From positions 43,660 to 107,659 of the forward strand of contig NZ_JAHKRN010000030.1 of assembly GCF_019396385.1 (NCBI RefSeq): 64,000 bases of DNA, written 5' to 3'. Under the pieces are notes generated by a model, which ran no database searches, was not told the DNA's origin, and worked only from the letters and a program-made list of their open reading frames with translations. Each line of letters begins with the position of its first letter. The stretch's first letter is position 1. The translations under genes were made by a program, and so were the position numbers. Below are positions 44,964 to 52,507 of the stretch, piece by piece. This DNA comes from Nonomuraea harbinensis. Lineage in GTDB: Bacteria; Actinomycetota; Actinomycetes; Streptosporangiales; Streptosporangiaceae.

Positions 44964-45037
44964 TGGAGCGGACGACGGGAATCGAACCCGCGTAGCTAGT
45001 TTGGAAGACTAGGGCTCTACCATTGAGCTACGTCCGC
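44964..45037 (-). tRNA. tRNA-Gly (TCC)
   Basis: Full cloverleaf on the minus strand: acceptor GCGGACG / CGTCCGC, D-arm GCTC ... GAGC, anticodon stem CTAGT / ACTAG with loop CTTCCAA (anticodon TCC), T-arm CGGG TTCGATT CCCG. Discriminator T, then genomically encoded CCA (44964-44966). Confidence 0.96.
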
Positions 45038-45127
45038 GCGAACCGGTCGAAGTCTGGTCTAGACTGCATCCGGTCGTCAGGGCGTAAGCGTACCGGAGTC
45101 CCGGAGCGCGTGCGTACCCCGGCGCCA

Positions 45128-45201
45128 CGGGGCGTGGCGCAGCTTGGCAGCGCGCTTGCTTTGGGAGCAAGAAGTCGCAGGTTCAAATCCTGTCGCCCCG
45201 A
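45128..45201 (+). tRNA. tRNA-Pro (TGG), attachment-site host
   Basis: Acceptor CGGGGCG / CGCCCCG, anticodon stem CTTGC / GCAAG with loop TTTGGGA (anticodon TGG), T-arm GCAGG TTCAAAT CCTGT. Discriminator A; no encoded CCA. Its 3' half, from the end of the anticodon stem onward, is repeated at 54426-54470. The element left the tRNA intact. tRNA-Pro is also the integration site of pSAM2. Confidence 0.97.
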
Positions 45202-45202
45202 C
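45158..45202 (+). repeat. attL, 45-bp att core
   Basis: The 45 bases from GCTTTGGGAGCAAG to CGCCCCGAC inside tRNA-Pro are identical to 54426-54470 in the same orientation; flanks diverge at once on both sides. This is the left attachment site adjoining int. Confidence 0.95.
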
Positions 45203-45218
45203 TTGCCTGACCAGCACG

Positions 45219-45248
45219 AAGGCCACCCCCGGATTCGGGAGTGGCCTT
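45219..45248 (-). terminator. Terminator after int
   Basis: AAGGCCAC ... GTGGCCTT, an 8-bp stem extended by CCCG/CGGG inside, 20 bp beyond the int stop and next to attL. Confidence 0.65.
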
Positions 45249-45252
45249 CTGA

Positions 45253-45269
45253 GTGACTAAGTGAGTGAC
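45253..45269 (+). repeat. Candidate integrase/excisionase arm site, left
   Basis: GTGACTAAGTGAGTGAC, containing the direct repeat GAGTGACTA (45251-45259 and 45263-45271), between attL and the int stop. A related 17-mer (14 of 17 matches) occurs near attR at 54313-54329, suggesting arm-type binding sites. Confidence 0.45.
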
Positions 45270-46426
45270 TACAGCTCCGCGCGGCTCTCGAAGATGCGGT
45301 CCATGGCCATAGCACCGGCTTGAAGGACGGGCCGGATCTGCTTGCGGTAGACGGCCTCGGTCACGGCCGTGCTGCTGTGGCCGACGAGCCGGGAGATCTC
45401 TTCCAGCGGGATGCCGTTGTCCGAGAGCAGCGAGACGAAGCTGTGGCGCAGTTCGCGGGGCGTCCACTCGGCGGGGTTCAAGCCCTTGGCATCCCTGATG
45501 ACGACGCGGAAGGCACGCCGGACGTTCGAGGCGTCCAGCTCCGTACCGGCCGACGAGGCGAACACCAGTCCTCCGATGGTCCAGGAGTCTCCCTGCTCGC
45601 GGCGCTGCTCCTCCCGATGCAGCCGGAGCACCTCCACGCAGCGTCGAGGCAGGGCGAGCGTGCGCCGGGACTTCTGTGTCTTCGTGTCGCCGCCCGCACG
45701 GACCGACCGCCACACCGCCACATGCGGCGGCACGGGCGGGACGGCCTTCGGATCTCCTTGCAGATCGACGTGATCCCACGTCAGGGCCCTGAGTTCCTCC
45801 GTACGCGCTCCAGTGAGCAGGGACACCACTACGTAGGCGTACAGCCTTGTTCCGTCCGCAGCTTTGAGTACGGCGTCCGCCTGGGCGAACGTCAGCGCTT
45901 TGGAAGGGCGACCCGCCTTTCCAACGGGCACTGAACACAGCTCCACCACGTTCCGTTTGACCTTGTCGCGGGCCATCGCCCGTTTGAGGGAGCGATTCAG
46001 GCATGACCGGATGATCTGCAAGGTACGGGTGCTGAGCGTCTTCGCTTTGTCCGCCAGCCACCTGTCCACGTCCTCGGCGCTGAGGTCGCGCAGCTTGCGC
46101 TTGCCCAGGGCGGGGATGACGTGCTTCCGGCACAGAATCGTGTAGGACTCCACCGTTCGCGGATCGCGACCGTTCAGGCCGTAGGCCAGCCAGTCGTTCA
46201 CGGCCCGTTCGACGGTGTAGTCCCCGGGAGCGATGGCGAGCCCATCCTCGTAGTCCCGGACGATCTCTTTGAGCTTGTCCTTGGCGGCGGTCTTGGTCTT
46301 GCCGCTGGCCTTCTTGACGATGCGCTTTCCGGCCGGGGTGTAGCCGACCGTGACCGAGGCGATCCAGCGCTGGCGGGACTCGTCCCAGTGCAGGCCGCCG
46401 TCCCCACGGCTACGGCGTTTGGTCAT
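45269..46426 (-). CDS. int: AICE tyrosine integrase
   Basis: 385 residues. N-terminal AP2-like arm-binding domain (WDESRQRWIASVTVGYTPAGKR), SAM-like core-binding domain (about 70-165), catalytic domain with Arg208 (LLTGARTEELRAL), Lys near 249-252 (TKTQKSRRTL), ELRHS with Arg327/His328, His350 (LVGHSS) and nucleophile Tyr360 (EAVYRKQI). It recombines the tRNA-Pro attB with attP. It is the last gene of the leftward unit and overlaps xis by ATGA, so int expression depends on xis/rep transcription, as in pSAM2. Confidence 0.97.
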   Translation of the reverse strand: MTKRRSRGDGGLHWDESRQRWIASVTVGYTPAGKRIVKKASGKTKTAAKDKLKEIVRDYEDGLAIAPGDYTVERAVNDWLAYGLNGRDPRTVESYTILCRKHVIPALGKRKLRDLSAEDVDRWLADKAKTLSTRTLQIIRSCLNRSLKRAMARDKVKRNVVELCSVPVGKAGRPSKALTFAQADAVLKAADGTRLYAYVVVSLLTGARTEELRALTWDHVDLQGDPKAVPPVPPHVAVWRSVRAGGDTKTQKSRRTLALPRRCVEVLRLHREEQRREQGDSWTIGGLVFASSAGTELDASNVRRAFRVVIRDAKGLNPAEWTPRELRHSFVSLLSDNGIPLEEISRLVGHSSTAVTEAVYRKQIRPVLQAGAMAMDRIFESRAEL

Positions 46427-46608
46427 GACGCCTCCTGCTGCAACAGGGTGATGTACTCGCGGAGGGCGCTCTCCGGGATCAGGCGGCAGCGGCCCTGCTT
46501 GACCGAGCGGAGGCGGCCGGAGCGCAACTGTTCGTAGATCACGCTGCGGCTCATGCGGAGCTTCAGCATGGCGTCAGGAACGCGGTAGAGCTGGACGTCA
46601 TCGGCCAT
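46423..46608 (-). CDS. xis: Excisionase (Xis, MerR-like HTH)
   Basis: 61 residues. Helix-turn-helix of the excisionase/MerR type: LYRVPDAMLKLRMSRSVIYEQLRSGRLRSVKQGRCRLIPESALREYI. It directs the integrase toward excision. Overlaps rep upstream by 11 bp and int downstream by 4 bp. Confidence 0.93.
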   Translation of the reverse strand: MADDVQLYRVPDAMLKLRMSRSVIYEQLRSGRLRSVKQGRCRLIPESALREYITLLQQEAS

Positions 46609-47962
46609 GCTTGCCTCCTTCGTTGATCCTGGCGGCCAGGGCGGATTCGCCGGGTGTGAAGCCTTGTCCGGCGTACTTCCAGTGGGCGAGGACGAGGGTG
46701 CTGGTCGGGTCGTAGGGCAGGCGTTGCAGTTCTTGGGCCTGGCGGTATTCCAGGCGGACGCGGCGTAGGGCGGTCAGGGTGGTGGAGTAGGCGCGGCTCT
46801 TGGTGGAGAAGTGGCCTCGGAAGCCGAGCATGTGAGCCCACTGGCGCAGCCGGAGCGGGGCCAGGTCCGGGTGAGTGTCGGTGTTGCCGAGGTCCCAGGC
46901 GGTGCGGATCAGGCGGGCGGCGTGGTCGGTGACGCCGTGGGTGTGCAGGCGGGCGAGGTCTTGCCGGGTGACGCGACGGTCCAGGGTGCCGGAGGTCTCG
47001 GCGGCCTTGGTGGCGTACTTGGCGATGTAGCCCGCGACGGCGACCTCGGACAGGGCATCGGCGTCGAGGCCGGCGGATTGGATCGGGCGGACATCGATGG
47101 CGCCCCAGGTGAGCGGTCGCCCGGTCTCCGGGGCGGGCAGGCGGACGGCCTTGGCGGCGGAGGTGATGGCGGTGGTGAGCAGGTCGAGGGTGGCCCAGGC
47201 GGGCGGTGCGGTGAGGGCGTCGTCGTTGCGGCCGTCGAGGCGGATGACGGCGTGGAAGTGGACGATGCCCCGGGCCTGGTATTCGGCGACCTTGGCGAAG
47301 GACAGGCGGGTGATGCGGGCGAACTCCTTGCGGGTCAGGCCGGTGGCGGCGGCCAGGTGCTGGCGGAGGTAGATGGTGAAGCGGTGCCACAGGGCGGCGG
47401 CGTGGGCGTTCCACAGGACGTGGCCGGTGTGGTCGTAGGTGTCGGGATCGAGCGGTTGGCCGATGGTCGGGTCTCCCTTCTGGTGGCGGGTGAAGCAGGA
47501 CGGGCCGGTCCGGCGCGGGTGACAGAGGTTGAGCGTGCCGTCCTTGTCGGGGCCTCGGTGGACGGGGCCGAAGGACGGGGCGGTCAGGGTGGCGAGCACT
47601 TTCGGGTGGGTGCGGACGATCTCCGGGACTCCTTTGGTTCCGCCGAGCAGGCCCGCGCGGATGAGGTGGAAGGTGTCTTGGCGGTAGGTCTCGGCGCAGG
47701 CCGGGCAGCGCGAGGCGCGGCGGTTGCCGCAGCGGATCAAGAGTTGGCCATGTGGTTCGTCGTGGGTGGTGTAGGTGTGCAGGAGTTCGCCGGTGGTGCC
47801 GTGCAGGGTGGTGGACTCGCCGGTCAGGCGGATCGGGTCGGTGCAGCCGCGGAGCCGGTCGACCTGGTGAAGCCAGCGGGTCACGTCGTGGTTGGAGCGG
47901 CGGGCCAGGTCCCGGATGACGGGGCCGATGAGGTCGCCGGGCTGGGCGGGTGTTTCGGTCAC
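46598..47962 (-). CDS. RepSA-family replication initiator
   Basis: 454 residues from GTG 47962 (GAGGAGG upstream; GTGA overlap with the tiny gene before it). Rolling-circle initiator as in pSAM2: zinc-like CGNRRASRCPACAETY (Cys78, 86, 89), HUH motif IVHFHAVIRLDG at about 235-237, and downstream Tyr in AGYIAKYATKAAE as probable nicking residue. It replicates the excised circle, needed before transfer. Codon use is richer in CAC/ACC/CGC than the host genes. Confidence 0.93.
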   Translation of the reverse strand: MTETPAQPGDLIGPVIRDLARRSNHDVTRWLHQVDRLRGCTDPIRLTGESTTLHGTTGELLHTYTTHDEPHGQLLIRCGNRRASRCPACAETYRQDTFHLIRAGLLGGTKGVPEIVRTHPKVLATLTAPSFGPVHRGPDKDGTLNLCHPRRTGPSCFTRHQKGDPTIGQPLDPDTYDHTGHVLWNAHAAALWHRFTIYLRQHLAAATGLTRKEFARITRLSFAKVAEYQARGIVHFHAVIRLDGRNDDALTAPPAWATLDLLTTAITSAAKAVRLPAPETGRPLTWGAIDVRPIQSAGLDADALSEVAVAGYIAKYATKAAETSGTLDRRVTRQDLARLHTHGVTDHAARLIRTAWDLGNTDTHPDLAPLRLRQWAHMLGFRGHFSTKSRAYSTTLTALRRVRLEYRQAQELQRLPYDPTSTLVLAHWKYAGQGFTPGESALAARINEGGKHGR

Positions 47963-48084
47963 TGAGCCTCCTCTCCGCTGCCTTCGCAGCACGGGCGGTA
48001 GATGGTGATCAGGTGGTGGGTGCGGGTTGAGCGGACGTGGACGGAGCCGTATCCGTCACATTCCGGGCAGGGCCGGTGGCGCAT
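47959..48084 (-). CDS. Tiny Cys-rich AICE protein 4 (41 aa)
   Basis: ATG 48084 with GAAGGA 8 nt upstream: MRHRPCPECDGYGSVHVRST, then a His-rich stretch and YRPCCEGSGEEAQ. CPECxGxG is a DnaJ-type half zinc finger and the second pair is CC. It overlaps rep by GTGA. In related AICEs such genes are usually unannotated or called hypothetical; role unknown, perhaps nucleic-acid-binding. Confidence 0.75.
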   Translation of the reverse strand: MRHRPCPECDGYGSVHVRSTRTHHLITIYRPCCEGSGEEAQ

Positions 48085-48174
48085 ACTGGAGTTCCTTCGT
48101 TGAGTGCGGAGGGTGACGCCCCAGGGGACGGCGGGCTGCCAGGCTTGAGCCGTCCCGTGGTGGCGTCGCCGGGG

Positions 48175-48282
48175 TCAGTCCCGGTTGTCGAGGTCGATGC
48201 CGGTGCCGGAGCAGCCGGGGCAGGTGTCGTCGTCGTACAGGCCGGTGCCGTTGCAGGTGGCGCAGGCGTAGTAGTGGATCAT
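48175..48282 (-). CDS. Tiny zinc-finger-like AICE protein 3 (35 aa)
   Basis: ATG 48282 with a perfect AAGGAGGTGA upstream: MIHYYACATCNGTGLYDDD, then TCPGCSGTGIDLDNRD. Two CxxCxGxG repeats form one complete DnaJ-like zinc-binding unit. Overlaps the upstream tiny gene by ATGA. Followed by a 90-bp gap before the 41-aa gene. Confidence 0.78.
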   Translation of the reverse strand: MIHYYACATCNGTGLYDDDTCPGCSGTGIDLDNRD

Positions 48283-48416
48283 TCGGGTTCACCTCCTTGC
48301 GGTGTGCAGGGGCAGGGCTCGTCCGGTGTGGTGGTGTCGCAGTCGGGCGGGTCGCCGTCGAAGTCGCAGCCGTAGCGCGCGCAGCAGGTGCAGAACGGGC
48401 ACGGCAAGCGGGTCAC
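48279..48416 (-). CDS. Tiny Cys-rich AICE protein 2 (45 aa)
   Basis: GTG 48416 overlapping the upstream stop (GTGA): VTRLPCPFCTCCARYGCDFD, then GDPPDCDTTTPDEPCPC and an end TPQGGEPE. Eight cysteines in 45 residues. Its last codons encode the Shine-Dalgarno of the next gene. Function unknown. Confidence 0.68.
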   Translation of the reverse strand: MTRLPCPFCTCCARYGCDFDGDPPDCDTTTPDEPCPCTPQGGEPE

Positions 48417-48577
48417 GAGTGGGCGCCGCAGCAGTCCAGGCACAGGGCCCAGGTGTCGATGCGGGTGGTGTTCTTGCCGCGTCCGATGATCTGGAAGGTC
48501 TCCACCTGGCCCTGGTCTTGGCAGGTTGGGCAGACGGGCTTCTTGGCGCGGCTGCGGGGGGTGCGTTTGGTCGTCAT
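48413..48577 (-). CDS. Tiny zinc-ribbon-like AICE protein 1 (54 aa)
   Basis: ATG 48577 overlapping the stop of the 138-aa gene (ATGA): a basic start MTTKRTPRSRAKKP, then VCPTCQDQGQVETF and later ALCLDCCGAHS. Two CxxC pairs separated by about 30 residues, the layout of a zinc ribbon. It has a basic N-terminus suited to nucleic-acid contact. Confidence 0.75.
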   Translation of the reverse strand: MTTKRTPRSRAKKPVCPTCQDQGQVETFQIIGRGKNTTRIDTWALCLDCCGAHS

Positions 48578-48990
48578 CGGGGGCCTTCTCCTTCCTTGGT
48601 GATCCAGGCGACCCGGTTGCCGCTGGCGTGGGCGATGGCGGCCAGGACGTGGGCGAGGTTGGTGGTGTCCAGGCCGGTGATGGCGGGGCCGAGCTCGACC
48701 GGCAGGCCGTCGGCCAGCGAGAGGGCGATGCGCAGGATGGCGGCCTCGGAGCCGGAGCAGGGCATGCAGCCTCGGTTGAGCGCGATGTGCGCGGCCTGCC
48801 AGTCGATGACCGCGTAGGGGACACGGGTGTAGGTGGCGGTGACGTAGTCGATGGCGTAGCGGCGGAACTCCCTGTGGGTCAGCCAGACGCCGTGGCGGAT
48901 GAGCAGCTCGACGGCGGCTTCCAGGGCGTAGGAGCCTCGGGCCCAGGCGCGGGCGGCTTCGGTCAGCTCGTTCGGGGTGGGGTTGGTCAT
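48574..48990 (-). CDS. AICE conserved protein, 138 aa
   Basis: 138 residues between DUF2637 and the tiny genes, with ATGA overlaps on both sides. Mostly helical (LTEAARAWARGSYALEAAVELLIRHG, VPYAVIDWQAAHIALNRG), with Cys-x-x-Cys-free GCMPCSGSEAAILRIALSLADG. No membrane segment. Such proteins are common in AICEs but have no assigned function. Confidence 0.8.
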   Translation of the reverse strand: MTNPTPNELTEAARAWARGSYALEAAVELLIRHGVWLTHREFRRYAIDYVTATYTRVPYAVIDWQAAHIALNRGCMPCSGSEAAILRIALSLADGLPVELGPAITGLDTTNLAHVLAAIAHASGNRVAWITKEGEGPR

Positions 48991-49649
48991 GTGATGGGTT
49001 CCCTTCTGATCTGGGTGAGCAGGTCTGTGGCCAGGTCGGCGGAGACGTGCATGCGGGCGGCGAGGTGTTCGCCGGTGATGGGGCGGTGGTGGGTGGCCTG
49101 GTGGTCGTTGGCCAGGCGGCGGGCGTAGGTCAGAAGTGCCGGCGACGGCCCGTGCTCGGCCGGGTGAGGGGCGGCGTCCAGCGCGGGCACGTCGGAGGCG
49201 ACCAGCTCGACCATTTCGGCCGTACTGGCGTTGTCCTCGGTCACCGGCTCATCGGGCTCAGGTGGCCGGTGGGCGGCGCGGCGCTCCAGCATGGAGACCG
49301 CGACGAGGAAGGCCACGGCTGGGGTGGCGGCGGTGATCCAGCCCCACACGCTCGGGTGTGCGGTGGCCAGGTTGGCGGCCAGGGTGAGCACAATGCCGCC
49401 GGTCAGCACGAGCGCGGGCCACGAGATGAGGCGGCCTCGGTGGCGGCCGGTGCGCTTGTCGCGTTGGAGTTCGCGGGCGGCCATCACGCACATCAGGTCG
49501 ATGCACACGGCGACCGCCCAGGACTGCCAGCCGCGTTGCCCGTGCCGGGCGGCCAGGTCGCTGATGTGGGTGAAGGAGCCGACAGCGGCGATCACCGCCA
49601 GGACGATCACGGGGCCGGTGTCGAGCAGGCGTGAGCGGATGCGGCTCAT
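48987..49649 (-). CDS. DUF2637 membrane protein (Spd-like)
   Basis: 220 residues from ATG 49649 (GGGAGGTG 8 nt upstream). Four transmembrane helices (VIVLAVIAAVGSFTHI, AVAVCIDLMCVMAARE, ISWPALVLTGGIVLTLAANLA, ITAATPAVAFLVAVSML), then an acidic linker and a C-terminal helix-turn-helix-like part (ALLTYARRLANDHQA ... GEHLAARMHVSADLATDLL). DUF2637 proteins sit in AICE and plasmid transfer regions where spread (Spd) genes are expected. Confidence 0.88.
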   Translation of the reverse strand: MSRIRSRLLDTGPVIVLAVIAAVGSFTHISDLAARHGQRGWQSWAVAVCIDLMCVMAARELQRDKRTGRHRGRLISWPALVLTGGIVLTLAANLATAHPSVWGWITAATPAVAFLVAVSMLERRAAHRPPEPDEPVTEDNASTAEMVELVASDVPALDAAPHPAEHGPSPALLTYARRLANDHQATHHRPITGEHLAARMHVSADLATDLLTQIRREPIT

Positions 49650-49732
49650 GGCAGGCACCTCCCTTCGGTTTCGGGCATGGGTGGGGTAGGGACTTGGCGT
49701 GATGGGCTCAGGCCGGGGCCGTGGCGGACGGG

Positions 49733-51103
49733 TTAGGTGGGTTCGCCTTCGCGGGCCAGGGCTTCGAGGTCGGCGTCCGTGACGGTCACGGTGTCGGTGC
49801 CGGTGAGCAGGTCGGCCCAGGCGGGCGTGAGTTCGGCGTGGGCGTGGGCGGCGGCCTCGGCGACTTCTTCGCTGACGTAGACCGAGCGGGCGCGGTACCA
49901 GCGGCCGTCATCGGCGACGACGACGGCGGTGCCGGGCATGTTCGCCGGGATCTGCCGGGCCGCGTCGAGGGCGGCCGGGTCGGTGTCGCCCAGGGTCATG
50001 GTGGCGGTTTCGGGGTCGTTGACGCGGTGGCAGACGCGTCCGGACAGTTGGGAACGCAGGGCGGTGACGCCGGGGCCGAGGTCGGAGCCGACCCGCTGAC
50101 CGCAGACGAACAGGTAGAGGCCGAACGCGCGGCCGAGCTGGGCCAGCCGCAGGAGCGCGGTGGCGGTGGAGGTGATCTCGTCCTTCTCGCCCTTGTGGGC
50201 CATCAGGAACAGTTCGGCCACCTCGTCGACCAGGACCACGACCGGGGTCGGGCGCAGGTCCTCGGGCAGTTTCCAGATGTTGCGGGTCCTGTTCGCCCGG
50301 CATAGGGCCATGCGGGTTTTGACCAGGCAGATCAGGTCGTTGAGCAGGCCGACGCATTCGGTGCGTTCGGTGGCGATGGCCGACAGGCGCGGCCCGTAGG
50401 CGGTCAGCTCGACCCCGCCCTTGAGGTCGAAGCCGACCAGCGCGACGGGCTGCGCGGACAGGCCGGTGATCAGGGCGTTGAGCAGGGTGGACTTGCCCGA
50501 TTGGGTGGCTCCGGTGTTGAGCCAGTGCGGCACCGTACGGAAGTCGACCACCCACGGCGCGCCGGTCTCCAGCAGGCCGACCCGCACCCGCAGCAATCCT
50601 TCGGACAGGACCGGGATACGGACCTCGGACAGGGGATCGCCTCGGGTGGCCAGCAGCGTGACGCGGCCGGGCCGGGAGGAGATGAGCCGGACGGAGTGCA
50701 CGCGCCAGGCGTGCGCGAGGTTGGACAGCCGGGCGCTGTAGTCGTCTGGGGTCTGGCCGTCCATGAGCTTGACGTTGACGCGGAAGCCGAGACGGCACGG
50801 GCGGACGATACCCAGCCGGGGCGGCTTGTCGATCTGCACGCGGCGGACCTTCCGCCGTTGAGCGAGTGAGATGGTGGCGTGGCCGACGACCGGCAGGCCG
50901 TCCAGGGTGTAGCGCCAGCGGCGCCGCTTGCGGGTGAGCGCGCAGCCGAGGGCGACGTTGCCCCAGGTGACGTAGACGTGCAGGGTCTTGAGCGGGTAGC
51001 CGACGACGAGCCAGAACGAGGCGGGGTGCAGCCTGCGCCACACCAGCAGGACCGTGCAGACCGAGGCCACCGTGATGGCCAGCGGGATCAGCCAGTCGGA
51101 CAT
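49733..51103 (-). CDS. FtsK/SpoIIIE-type conjugal DNA translocase (TraB/TraSA-like)
   Basis: 456 residues. An N-terminal membrane region (WLIPLAITVASVCTVLLVW and FWLVVGYPLKTLHVYVTWG), then the motor: Walker A GATQSGKST (198-206), Walker B PVVVLVDEVAEL (about 287-298), and an FtsK-like VGSDLGPGVTALRSQLSGR segment. It is the single protein needed for double-stranded DNA transfer between mycelia in this element class. It lies upstream of DUF2637 with a 74-bp spacer. Confidence 0.94.
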   Translation of the reverse strand: MSDWLIPLAITVASVCTVLLVWRRLHPASFWLVVGYPLKTLHVYVTWGNVALGCALTRKRRRWRYTLDGLPVVGHATISLAQRRKVRRVQIDKPPRLGIVRPCRLGFRVNVKLMDGQTPDDYSARLSNLAHAWRVHSVRLISSRPGRVTLLATRGDPLSEVRIPVLSEGLLRVRVGLLETGAPWVVDFRTVPHWLNTGATQSGKSTLLNALITGLSAQPVALVGFDLKGGVELTAYGPRLSAIATERTECVGLLNDLICLVKTRMALCRANRTRNIWKLPEDLRPTPVVVLVDEVAELFLMAHKGEKDEITSTATALLRLAQLGRAFGLYLFVCGQRVGSDLGPGVTALRSQLSGRVCHRVNDPETATMTLGDTDPAALDAARQIPANMPGTAVVVADDGRWYRARSVYVSEEVAEAAAHAHAELTPAWADLLTGTDTVTVTDADLEALAREGEPT

Positions 51104-51196
51104 ACTTGGAACGTTCCTTTCATACTGTGAGAGGAAGGCCCTGGAGCGGGCGGTTAGCTGCCAGGCGATGCGCCCGCTCCAGGGGCGCAGGTGCGG

Positions 51197-51526
51197 CTAA
51201 GCCGCTTTCGGTGTGGCCACCGTGATGGTCTCGGCGCGAAAGCCGAGACCGGACCGGCCGTTCATCGACCAGAAGAACGCCGCCAGGCCGACCGGCCGAA
51301 CCTGTACGCCCTCGGGGATCTGCGGGAACGTCACGCTCGGGAACGTCACCACGATCACCGGGTTGCGCCGGTCGTCGTTCGGCTTGGGCAGCAGCGGGAT
51401 CGTGTACAGCTCCCGCCCTTCGGCGTCGCGCTTCACCTCGCCGGTGGCGCGATCCACGATCTTGGGCTCGGGCTCACCGGCGACGATGAAGGCCAGGCTG
51501 GTGATGTCGACGGGGATGTTGCGCAT
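51197..51526 (-). CDS. SCO3933-family regulatory protein
   Basis: 109 residues from ATG 51526 (GAGGAG 7 nt upstream). The N-terminus MRNIPVDITSLAFIVAGEPE and KIVDRATGEVKRDAEGRELYTIPL match the SCO3933 family named after an AICE gene of Streptomyces coelicolor. C-terminus GLAAFFWSMNGRSGLGFRAETI. First gene of the leftward unit, divergent from gntR. Role in transfer control suspected only. Confidence 0.85.
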   Translation of the reverse strand: MRNIPVDITSLAFIVAGEPEPKIVDRATGEVKRDAEGRELYTIPLLPKPNDDRRNPVIVVTFPSVTFPQIPEGVQVRPVGLAAFFWSMNGRSGLGFRAETITVATPKAA

Positions 51527-51539
51527 GGTGAACTCCTCT

Positions 51540-51661
51540 GAAAGTTGCCTAACTTGGCTAGGCATCTCTGCTGACGAGTTCATGTTGCCCAGCATGGCTA
51601 GCCATGTCAAGCATGTGCGAGGAACTGGACTAGGCAACCTAGAAGAACTAGGCTGATTTGC
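51540..51661. promoter_or_regulatory. CTAG-containing operator repeats between SCO3933-like gene and gntR
   Basis: Several related sites: TTGCCTAACTTGGCTAGGCA (51544 on), ATGGCTAGCCAT (51595 area), ACTAGGCAACCTAG and ACTAGGC just before the gntR start. Shared half-site CTAGGCA/TGCCTA. They probably bind the GntR repressor and shut both divergent units. Confidence 0.6.
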
Positions 51662-52507
51662 GTGATGAGTCTCGATCCCGACGACCCCCGCCCGCCGTAC
51701 CAGCAGGTCGCCAACGCCTTGCGCGCCGCGATCCTGACCAAGAAGTTCGAGCCGGGGGAGAAGCTCCCCTCAGGCCACGACCTGGCCAAGACGTACGGCG
51801 TGGCGCGCATGACCATCCAGCAGGCCATCCGCCTGCTCCGCGACGAGGGCCTGGTCGTTTCCCGCCAAGGCAGCGGCGTGTTCGTACGCGAACGCACCGA
51901 ACGGCCCGTCGAACTCCGCCCGCACATCGAACGAGCCTTCGAGGAGCCGAACGTCTCCATCGACTTCGCCGGCTTCTCCGGCGAAACCCTCAACGGGATG
52001 CTTCAAGAACCGCTCGACAAGATCCGCCTAGGACGGCTCACACCCGAGACCATCAGCATCCGCATCCTGGTCCCCGACATGGAACACCCCATGTCCCTGC
52101 CCTGCCGGGCCGAAGACCTCAGCGACGATCCGGTGATCCGCACCCGCGCCCTGCGCATCCAGCAGCGCAGCACCCAGGCCATCGCCGACGCCGTCCACGA
52201 ACTCGCCGACCTCGGCCTCGTCAAAACCGCCACCGTCCACGTACGCGCCCACCAGACCGCGCCCGCGTTCAAGTTCTACGTGATCAACCGCGAGCGCGTG
52301 TTCTTCGGCTTCTACCCCGTCGTCAAGCACACCGTCCGCATCAAGGGCGAACCCCACGAGCTGTACGACGTGATGGGCAAGGACGCCCTGCTCTTCCACT
52401 ACGAGATCACCGAAGACCCCGCATCGATGGCCTCGCAGTACGTCACCGAGACCCGCCGCTGGTTCGACAGCATGTGGACCACCATCAGCCGCGAGGTCGA
52501 CCTATGA
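51662..52507 (+). CDS. GntR-family regulator of the AICE (KorSA-like position)
   Basis: 281 residues; start GTG 51662 or ATG 51665 (no clear RBS, possibly near-leaderless). N-terminal winged helix: PPYQQVANALRAAILTKKFE, then TYGVARMTIQQAIRLLRDEGLV. The C-terminal 200 residues are not UTRA-like; the end (RVFFGFYPVVKHTVRI ... ELYDVMGKDALLFHYE ... WFDSMWTTIS) resembles PLD-like effector domains of AICE regulators. It probably represses transfer/replication genes through the upstream repeats. ATGA overlap with the HAD gene. Confidence 0.88.
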   Translation: MMSLDPDDPRPPYQQVANALRAAILTKKFEPGEKLPSGHDLAKTYGVARMTIQQAIRLLRDEGLVVSRQGSGVFVRERTERPVELRPHIERAFEEPNVSIDFAGFSGETLNGMLQEPLDKIRLGRLTPETISIRILVPDMEHPMSLPCRAEDLSDDPVIRTRALRIQQRSTQAIADAVHELADLGLVKTATVHVRAHQTAPAFKFYVINRERVFFGFYPVVKHTVRIKGEPHELYDVMGKDALLFHYEITEDPASMASQYVTETRRWFDSMWTTISREVDL

